Part shown: positions 13,100 to 17,971 of the stretch, piece by piece
Layout of the letters: each line of letters opens with the position of its first letter
Position numbering within the stretch: the stretch's first letter is position 1
NCBI GenBank assembly: GCA_045661345.1
Contig: JAZRFM010000011.1
Location: forward strand, 1-25,496
Length of the DNA: 25,496 bases
Reading direction: 5' to 3'
DNA from: RUG12461 sp045661345
GTDB taxonomy: Bacteria > Bacillota > Clostridia > Lachnospirales > Lachnospiraceae
Made by a program: the position numbers and the translations under genes
Notes under the pieces: model-generated
What the model was told of the DNA's origin: nothing
What the model saw: only the letters and a program-made list of their open reading frames with translations
The model's database searches: none

Positions 13100-14734
13100 A
13101 TGATGAAAAAAGTATATGCGATAGCAGCAATGTTGGTAATGATGGTCTGCCTGATCACTGCATGTAGTAGCAAAGAAACAACTACTGATAAGAAAAGCGA
13201 AGGCGTGATGACATATGAGGAATACGCTGCTGCTGAGATTGATTCTGATGTTACCGTAGAGACCTATATCCAGGGAGCCGATTCATGGTGGGACGGAAAG
13301 ATAACATTATATACGCAGGACAAGGACGGCGGATACTTTATATATGAGATGCCCTGCACCGAGGATGAAGCAAAAAAGCTGGTGCCGGGGACAAAGATAA
13401 AGGTTACCGGAAAGAAGTCGGAGTGGAAAGGCGAGGTAGAGATAACCGATGCCACTTATGAGATTGAAGATGGTTCGTATATTGCGGAAGCAAAGGATGT
13501 GACGGAGCTGCTTGGAAAGGACGAACTGATCCATTCGATGAACATGTTTGTTTCATTTAAGGGGCTTACGGTTGAGGCATCAAAAGATACGGAGGGAAAT
13601 GAGGTGCCATATCTTTATAATTGGGACGGGACAGGCAAGGATGGCGATGATGTCTATTTCAACGTTTCAAAGGATGGCAAGAGCTATTCATTCCTTGTAA
13701 GGTCTAATCTTACAGGACCGGATACGGATGTATATAAAGCGGCAAAGGCACTTAACATTGGAGATACGATTGACTGTGAGGGATTCCTTTATTGGTATGA
13801 AGGCGTGAATCCGCATATTACTTCAATCAGTACGGTAGATGCTAAGACGCAGGACAGCAAGGTGACGGATGCTATTCCGGAGCATGAGACACCGAGCATG
13901 AAAGAAATGAAGGAGATAAACCATAAGATATATGTTGCCAACACGAGAGAGGAATTGCTGAAAAAACATAAGTCAATTTCTTATTCATTTGACGTTGATT
14001 ATCCGAAAACTGATGATGCTGTTAATTATTATTATATAACCGCAGATTACCAGTATTTGGAAGGTGACGATCTTGCAGAGATTTCCAAAGACCGGATGGT
14101 GTACGAGCTAAGCGGTCGGATGAATGCTGACGATGCGGCTATGACATATACATTTAATTTATCGGCAGACCCGGAAGCAGACTTATATCAATATGTTTAT
14201 GCCACAGAGGATGGCTGGATGGATTACGACCATGATACCTTAACGGACTGCTATACACAGGATGGCAGGATTCATCTGATCTCGGAAATGGATGAAGTCG
14301 CCAGTGAAAATTATGCCGCCAATAACATCGGTGAAGATTACAAAGGACAGATTTATTCTCAGGAAACCATCGTGGATGCTGAAACATACGAATTATTAGT
14401 TGATTATGTTTTCAGAAAAAAGGACGGCAAACAGGAACAGATAGCTATACATACTATGGAGTATGATATTCCCGAGCCTGCTGCTTGTTCGATCATGCGG
14501 GTAGCTTTTGAGAGAAAAGCCGAGAATATGATGACAGTAACATTTGTCGCCGACCCGGACACGGAGCAGGAGATAGAGGTGTCTGCAGAAATACCGGCAA
14601 ATAATCAATGTGAATTTATGATTGATGATCCGGAGAACATTGCAATATATACGGATCGTGAGTGTACGAAACAGGCTACTGGGCATTGGGACCGCATGAG
14701 TGACATGACCTACTATATCAAACATACAAAATAA
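13100..14734 (+). CDS. Large lipoprotein, OB-fold-like region, sigma operon
   Basis: A 544-residue protein with a lipoprotein signal: a positively charged start, a hydrophobic core and lipobox ITAC with Cys22. Two strand-rich regions at about 45-150 and 150-260 (VTVETYIQGADSWWDGKITL; LVPGTKIKVTGKKSEWKGEV) resemble OB-fold domains. Residues 275-540 form a second beta-rich part with acidic and aromatic content and a closing DRECTKQATGHW segment seen in clostridial surface repeats. It lies 12 bp after the sigma gene and before the first precursor. It may be a surface sensor, immunity or adhesion factor for the exported peptides. No family assigned with confidence. Confidence 0.85.
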   Translation: MMKKVYAIAAMLVMMVCLITACSSKETTTDKKSEGVMTYEEYAAAEIDSDVTVETYIQGADSWWDGKITLYTQDKDGGYFIYEMPCTEDEAKKLVPGTKIKVTGKKSEWKGEVEITDATYEIEDGSYIAEAKDVTELLGKDELIHSMNMFVSFKGLTVEASKDTEGNEVPYLYNWDGTGKDGDDVYFNVSKDGKSYSFLVRSNLTGPDTDVYKAAKALNIGDTIDCEGFLYWYEGVNPHITSISTVDAKTQDSKVTDAIPEHETPSMKEMKEINHKIYVANTREELLKKHKSISYSFDVDYPKTDDAVNYYYITADYQYLEGDDLAEISKDRMVYELSGRMNADDAAMTYTFNLSADPEADLYQYVYATEDGWMDYDHDTLTDCYTQDGRIHLISEMDEVASENYAANNIGEDYKGQIYSQETIVDAETYELLVDYVFRKKDGKQEQIAIHTMEYDIPEPAACSIMRVAFERKAENMMTVTFVADPDTEQEIEVSAEIPANNQCEFMIDDPENIAIYTDRECTKQATGHWDRMSDMTYYIKHTK

Positions 14735-14765
14735 ACAAGACCATCAGTCAGAAAGGAGTTCACTA

Positions 14766-14987
14766 ATGAAAGAAATAACAATGAGAGACCTGACACCGGA
14801 GATTATGAAAGTACTGGAAGGCTTGAAGACAAAAGAAGAAATGAAAGATTACTGCCGTAAGGAAGGGTATGATCTGACGGATGAACTTGCAGACAGGATT
14901 GCAGCGCAGTTTGAAAAGAGCGGAGAGCTTTCGGATGAAGAAGTGGAGGCAGCTGCAGGCGGTGTACGGGGCAATATGACTGACTAA
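14766..14987 (+). CDS. Double-glycine leader peptide preceding Fic
   Basis: The 73-residue product is a helical leader ending GELSDEEVEAAAGG (residues 53-66) followed by only seven residues, VRGNMTD. AAAGGAG-type ribosome site (AAAGGAG) lies eight bases before the ATG. The leader belongs to the Nif11/NHLP-like class by its acidic stretch and GG. Its TAA stop is separated from the Fic start by two codons in the same frame (ATA ACT ATG), so leader and enzyme may once have been, or may still partly be, one polypeptide. Alone, the seven-residue tail would be an unusually short product. Confidence 0.85.
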   Translation: MKEITMRDLTPEIMKVLEGLKTKEEMKDYCRKEGYDLTDELADRIAAQFEKSGELSDEEVEAAAGGVRGNMTD

Positions 14988-14993
14988 ATAACT

Positions 14994-15674
14994 ATGGAAG
15001 AGTTTTTAGAATTAGACCAAAGATTAAAGGAGCGATTCCCTGATGAGTTTTATAAAGGTGCACATTTAGCAACCTTGTTTAGTATCTTTCGTGAACATCG
15101 TATTTTGAATGAAATGAATGTGTATCGCTATGTGCGTGATAATCCGAAACTTGAACTGAATATCGATACGGTTCTTTTGGTGTATTATGCGCTGACGAAG
15201 GGAACAGATCTTGAAGGAAAAGGCTTTAGAGAAAGGAATGGATATGTGGATTCAGGGGAGTTTTTCTTCATTCCTGTTCCAGCGGATAAAACTTATGCGG
15301 AAATGGAGAATTTGTGCAAACGATATGCGCACTTAAATTATCCGGGTGATGAATCATTTGACGATATTTTTCGATTTCTTTTGGAGTTTGCCTGCATTCA
15401 TCCTATGGAGGATGGTAACGGAAGGCTTTCATCTTCCCTTGTGGAAATGTTATTAAGGAAAGCAGGACTATCCATGGCACCATATCTTCCTATGGACATC
15501 TTATTCGGGAAAATATATGGCTATCGGTATATGAGAGAGGTAATTAGAGCGGCTGGTTCCTATTACGGGCAGAAGCCATATGAATATGACGGATTTATAC
15601 GCTTTGCACGGATGGTGCTGGAAGAGTCATACCAAGTCACAATACAGGCTTGTGAAAAATATATAGCAATGTGA
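14994..15674 (+). CDS. Fic/DOC-family protein
   Basis: A 226-residue Fic fold protein, whose family transfers AMP or other phosphate-containing groups to target proteins. The active loop is HPMEDGNGR with catalytic His136 and GNGR at 141-144. The second Arg of the usual HPFx(D/E)GNGRxxR is replaced by Ser (RLSSS), which could weaken or change nucleotide use. No inhibitory (S/T)xxxE(G/N) helix is apparent. The flap region GEFFFIPVP and helices on both sides match the family. No ribosome site of its own is seen, so translation depends on the leader gene six bases upstream, in the same frame. Lack of an antitoxin-like neighbour, and the leader, point to an exported or cargo role rather than a toxin-antitoxin pair. 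Confidence 0.88.
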   Translation: MEEFLELDQRLKERFPDEFYKGAHLATLFSIFREHRILNEMNVYRYVRDNPKLELNIDTVLLVYYALTKGTDLEGKGFRERNGYVDSGEFFFIPVPADKTYAEMENLCKRYAHLNYPGDESFDDIFRFLLEFACIHPMEDGNGRLSSSLVEMLLRKAGLSMAPYLPMDILFGKIYGYRYMREVIRAAGSYYGQKPYEYDGFIRFARMVLEESYQVTIQACEKYIAM

Positions 15675-15704
15675 TTATCCTTTTTTCTGGGAACTGCATC
15701 TTAA
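15675..15704 (+). promoter_or_regulatory. Cluster promoter motif, copy 2 (before precursor array)
   Basis: TTATCC (15675-15680) directly follows the Fic stop codon; 16 bp ending GGGAACTG; CATCTTAA (15697-15704). Downstream is a conserved leader block (AAAGCCTGAGGGCGGAAGGA from 15721) with the ribosome site. Confidence 0.7.
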
Positions 15705-15753
15705 CAGATATAAAAACAAAAAAGCCTGAGGGCGGAAGGAAAGGTATCAGATT

Positions 15754-16011
15754 ATGAATGAAAAAATGAAGGAAGCATTAAAAAGTATTTGGGAGAATCT
15801 TACGAACGAGCAGAAAGAAAAATGGAAAGCTTGCAAGTCGGAAGAGGAGTTTTTGGCTTTTGTCGATAATGAAGGCATCAGACTTCCGGACAACGTCGAG
15901 GGCGAGGTTACTGATGATGAAGCGGCTGCGGCCGCGGGTGGCAATGATATACCCGATGTTTGGACATTAACTAAAAGAATAATGGAAGAAAGGAAGGGAA
16001 AACAACCATGA
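15754..16011 (+). CDS. Double-glycine precursor peptide, 22-residue core
   Basis: The 85-residue precursor has a charged helical leader (KEALKSIWENLTNEQKEKWK, then EEEFLAFVDNEGI) ending EVTDDEAAAAAGG at residue 63. The predicted product starts NDIPDVWTLTKR and is basic with one Trp and no Cys, so lanthionine or disulfide chemistry is excluded. The leader is of a different subtype from the MKSIEDF paralogs that follow. Four-base overlap (ATGA) with the next gene couples translation. It is first after promoter motif copy 2. Confidence 0.88.
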   Translation: MNEKMKEALKSIWENLTNEQKEKWKACKSEEEFLAFVDNEGIRLPDNVEGEVTDDEAAAAAGGNDIPDVWTLTKRIMEERKGKQP

Positions 16012-16259
16012 AATCGATTGAAGATTTTTACAAGGAAATAGTAGAGTCAAAGGAGCTTCAGGACGAACTGAAGGCAGCTTCGGATGAAATGCTGAAGACG
16101 TTTCTGAAAGAGCATGACTGTGATACAAGCGTAAAAGAGTTCACAGAATATGCTAAATCACAGGAAGAGGGTGAGTTGGAGGATAATGATGCCGAGGCGA
16201 TAGTCGGAGGAACCTATATTCGACCTTTGCCAGCACTTACGCCAAAACCAGTATTATGA
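16008..16259 (+). CDS. Nif11-like precursor peptide, proline-rich core
   Basis: The 83-residue precursor has a Nif11-like leader: MKSIEDFYKEIVESKELQDE, then HDCDTSVKEFTEYA and the acidic end GELEDNDAEAIVGG at about 55-68. The predicted 15-residue product TYIRPLPALTPKPVL has four Pro, one Arg and one Lys, with no Cys, Ser or other residue needed for common modification. A ribosome site (AGGAAGGG) lies in the preceding gene. It is a clear paralog of the next gene, with nearly identical first 30 bases of coding sequence, but the cores differ. Confidence 0.9.
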   Translation: MKSIEDFYKEIVESKELQDELKAASDEMLKTFLKEHDCDTSVKEFTEYAKSQEEGELEDNDAEAIVGGTYIRPLPALTPKPVL

Positions 16260-16299
16260 AAATGGACAGAGTGTGTAGGTTTAGCCGAGGAGGGATTAT

Positions 16300-16566
16300 A
16301 TGAAATCAATTGAAGATTTTTACAAGGAGATATCCGATTCAAAGGAATTGCAGGATGAATTAAAAACATTGAATGAAGAAGCTATCGGGAATTTTTTGCG
16401 TAAGCATGACTGTGAAGGAACTGCAAAGGAGTTTACAGAATTCGCAAAAGCCCATAAAGAGGGCGAGATAGAAGATGGCGTTGTCGAAGCAGTGGCCGGA
16501 GGTTTGCCTGGGGGTCCTAGTATTCCCGCTCCCAGACCCATTTATAAGCCGCAGGGAGTAGTGTGA
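16300..16566 (+). CDS. Nif11-like precursor peptide, proline-rich core
   Basis: The 88-residue precursor repeats the leader of the previous gene (MKSIEDFYKEISDSKELQDE ... GEIEDGVVEAVAGG, ending near 68). The predicted core is LPGGPSIPAPRPIYKPQGVV, with six Pro and a PRPIYKPQ stretch. A second GG at core positions 3-4 offers an alternative cut giving PSIPAPRPIYKPQGVV. GAGGAGGG is a strong ribosome site seven bases before the ATG. No Cys is available for crosslinking, and no modifying enzyme is nearby. Confidence 0.9.
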   Translation: MKSIEDFYKEISDSKELQDELKTLNEEAIGNFLRKHDCEGTAKEFTEFAKAHKEGEIEDGVVEAVAGGLPGGPSIPAPRPIYKPQGVV

Positions 16567-16602
16567 TGGAAATCAGTTTTTGAAGAAAGGTGGACTGTGT
16601 TT

Positions 16603-16635
16603 ATGAAAACAGCAGAAGAAAGAAAAAAACGTTGA
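16603..16635 (+). other. Short leader-start ORF with A7 slippery tract
   Basis: The best ribosome site in this stretch (AAAGGTGG, about 9 bases upstream) serves the ATG at 16603, which encodes MKTAEERKKR and stops at 16633-16635. MKTAEE is the start of the leader at 17220. The run A16623-A16629 is in register as A-AAA-AAA, and a -1 slip continues into the downstream frame as KKTLKLITTEEL, joining a normal-looking leader. Alternatively the TGA overlaps a TTG start (16632) for coupled reinitiation. Confidence 0.6.
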
Positions 16636-17000
16636 AGCTTATCACAACGGAGGAATTGAAAGAATTATTGGAGAAAAACGCTGAGCTCGATGAAAAGCTG
16701 AGAGTACTTGATGGCAATAAGGAAGAGATCAGCAAAATCCTTTCTGAGTACGGCTATGAGCTGAAACCGGAAGAGGGTGAGATAACGGACGATGAAGCAA
16801 AAGCTGCTGCTGGCGGTGCACGTCGTGTAGAGACGAAATATCCTTGTCCGAAATGCGGGTCATGGTATGTAGCAAACTTTGATCCCGGATTTTTTTATCA
16901 AATGAGAGTGATATGCCCTGATTGTGGTTTCAGAGGTACAAGATCAGGTGAGAGTGAAAAACTCGATGATGTTTGTTACTGGGATTTCGGGGATCACTGA
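16632..17000 (+). CDS. Double-glycine leader fused to a zinc-ribbon domain
   Basis: From TTG at 16632 the product has 122 residues; the frame is open back to a GTG at 16590 but neither start has a good ribosome site. The leader (ITTEELKELLEKNAELDEKL, then YGYELKPEEG) ends EITDDEAKAAAGG. Instead of a short peptide, about 60 residues follow with CPKCGSWY and CPDCGFRG, a two-CxxC zinc ribbon, then a Trp-containing acidic tail. This may be an exported zinc-ribbon protein, or a leader reused as an N-terminal extension. It probably needs a -1 frameshift at the upstream A7 tract, or reinitiation, to be made. The 3' end abuts a broken precursor fragment. Confidence 0.75.
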   Translation: MKLITTEELKELLEKNAELDEKLRVLDGNKEEISKILSEYGYELKPEEGEITDDEAKAAAGGARRVETKYPCPKCGSWYVANFDPGFFYQMRVICPDCGFRGTRSGESEKLDDVCYWDFGDH

Positions 17001-17082
17001 TGACAATGCAGAGGCGATAGCAGGTGGAGCACCTATGTATGGATTCAGGAGACCAACAGGGGCTCAAAGAATGGAGGTTTAA
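16993..17082 (+). pseudogene. 3' fragment of a precursor gene
   Basis: In a second frame, beginning inside the last codons of the zinc-ribbon gene, the DNA encodes ITDDNAEAIAGG followed by a 17-residue core APMYGFRRPTGAQRMEV and a stop. This is the end of a leader plus a complete core, without its N-terminal leader helix. A short ORF from ATG 16969 could translate it, but no ribosome site is seen. It looks like the product of recombination between leader repeats. Confidence 0.75.
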
Positions 17083-17086
17083 CAGT

Positions 17087-17155
17087 ATGAAAACAGTTGA
17101 AGATTTTTTCAAGGAGATCGAGGGCTCCGAAACCCTCCAAAACGAACTGAATTAA
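17087..17155 (+). pseudogene. 5' fragment of a Nif11-like precursor gene
   Basis: ATG at 17087 encodes MKTVEDFFKEIEGSETLQNE followed by two residues and a TAA. This is the first third of the paralogous leader, cut before the GG site. GGAGG lies ten bases upstream, so it may still be translated into a 22-residue peptide. With the preceding fragment it marks a broken or rearranged precursor. Confidence 0.75.
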
Positions 17156-17186
17156 ATGAGATTTGATTAAACAGATATGAATATCT

Positions 17187-17214
17187 AAAGCCTACGGGCG
17201 GAAAGGAAAGGTAT
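17187..17214 (+). repeat. Conserved 5' leader block of precursor genes
   Basis: AAAGCCTACGGGCGGAAAGG resembles the blocks at 15721 and 25296 (AAAGCCTGAGGGCGGAA). All three end in an AAGGAA-type ribosome site before a precursor ATG. GCCT..GGGC could form a small stem. Here the promoter part upstream is missing; only AAACAGATAT remains. Confidence 0.7.
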
Positions 17215-17219
17215 TATTT

Positions 17220-17480
17220 ATGAAAACAGCAGAAGAATTATTCAAGGAGATTGACGCATCTAAGGATCTTCAGAAGGAGTTTATATCGATCCGCAAGGGA
17301 CAGCTTGCAGAAATTGGAGCATTTTTGAAAAAACATGACTGTGCTGCCTCGGCGGAGGAGTTTATTGATTTCTTGAAATCACAGAAAAAGTCCCGGACAG
17401 AGGGCGAGATTGGAGACGATGAGGTTGAGGCAGTTGCCGGCGGCGGAATAGTGGATTGGTTCCTTGGACTTTGGAGCTAA
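17220..17480 (+). CDS. Nif11-like precursor peptide, hydrophobic Trp-rich core
   Basis: The 86-residue precursor has leader MKTAEELFKEIDASKDLQKE, then KKHDCAASAEEFIDFLKSQK and the end GEIGDDEVEAVAGG (about 62-75). The core GIVDWFLGLWS is 11 residues, very hydrophobic with two Trp, and could be a membrane-active or pheromone-like peptide. AAAGGAAAGG precedes the ATG by eight bases. It is the last precursor before the exporter genes, with a MITE-like palindrome in between. Confidence 0.9.
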   Translation: MKTAEELFKEIDASKDLQKEFISIRKGQLAEIGAFLKKHDCAASAEEFIDFLKSQKKSRTEGEIGDDEVEAVAGGGIVDWFLGLWS

Positions 17481-17547
17481 AAGTGATTTCTGAACAGAAA
17501 CTATATTTAGTATGATTGTCCACAGGCTTTAGTATTCATATCCATTT

Positions 17548-17673
17548 AATGATGTCAGGGTCAAAAGCATCGAAGATGATTTCCGGATACGACATTGGGA
17601 AATCAAGCTTGCTTGAATTTCCAGATGTTGTATGCGGAAATGGTGCGCAGCACCTTTTGACCCTGACATTATT
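17548..17673. mobile_element. MITE-like 126-bp imperfect palindrome
   Basis: Perfect 15-bp terminal inverted repeats TGTCAGGGTCAAAAG (17553-17567) and CTTTTGACCCTGACA (17654-17668) extend outward with one mismatch to 17548/17673. The interior is also palindromic: ATTTCCGGATACGACATTGG is mirrored, with changes, by the sequence before 17650. No transposase is encoded. Flanks TTTAATGA and TTATTTGA are similar but not a clean target duplication. It could be a non-autonomous transposon or a structured RNA element. Confidence 0.65.
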
Positions 17674-17687
17674 TGATCAAATGAGAG

Positions 17688-17714
17688 TCAACCCCAAAGT
17701 TATTTTAGGGTTGA
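17688..17714 (+). other. Hairpin before the exporter genes
   Basis: TCAACCCCAAA and TTTTAGGGTTGA pair with one mismatch and a four- to five-base loop. It ends just upstream of GGAAGGGAGG, the ribosome site of the next gene, without covering it, and no T-run follows. It might stabilise mRNA or mark a processing point. Confidence 0.4.
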
Positions 17715-17732
17715 CCGGAAGGGAGGCTTAGA

Positions 17733-17957
17733 ATGAACAACAGTATTTTTAGACAAAAAAGCATAGACAAGGTTTCCTCCCCGGAAAAGCTGGATGACTA
17801 CATCAGGGTAACGACACCGAGCGTGTGGATCACGCTTGCGGCAATCGTTATCCTGCTTGTGGGAACCATCGTTTGGGGAACCTTTGGAGAGCTAACGATA
17901 CATAATGATGATGGAACGACGGAAACGGTCGCTCCGATCACATTTATTATTAACTAA
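17733..17957 (+). CDS. Short NHLM-type secretion protein (HlyD-like N-terminus only)
   Basis: The 74-residue protein starts MNNSIFRQKSIDKVSSPEKL, the typical opening of NHLM-system HlyD-family secretion proteins, and has one membrane span (about 31-52, WITLAAIVILLVGTIVWGTF). It stops 22 residues later, after GELTIHNDDGTTETVAP, where full-length relatives continue for well over 100 residues of periplasm- or wall-facing adaptor. The strong ribosome site GGAAGGGAGG and tight spacing to the ABC gene suggest it is expressed. It is either truncated or a natural short form that suits a single-membrane cell. Confidence 0.8.
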   Translation: MNNSIFRQKSIDKVSSPEKLDDYIRVTTPSVWITLAAIVILLVGTIVWGTFGELTIHNDDGTTETVAPITFIIN

Positions 17958-17971
17958 AGGGAATGAAAGAT

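Noticed and set aside
17516..17731. 71-codon ORF over the MITE-like palindrome
   Set aside because: It lies on repeat DNA with no ribosome site and ends just before a well-supported start.
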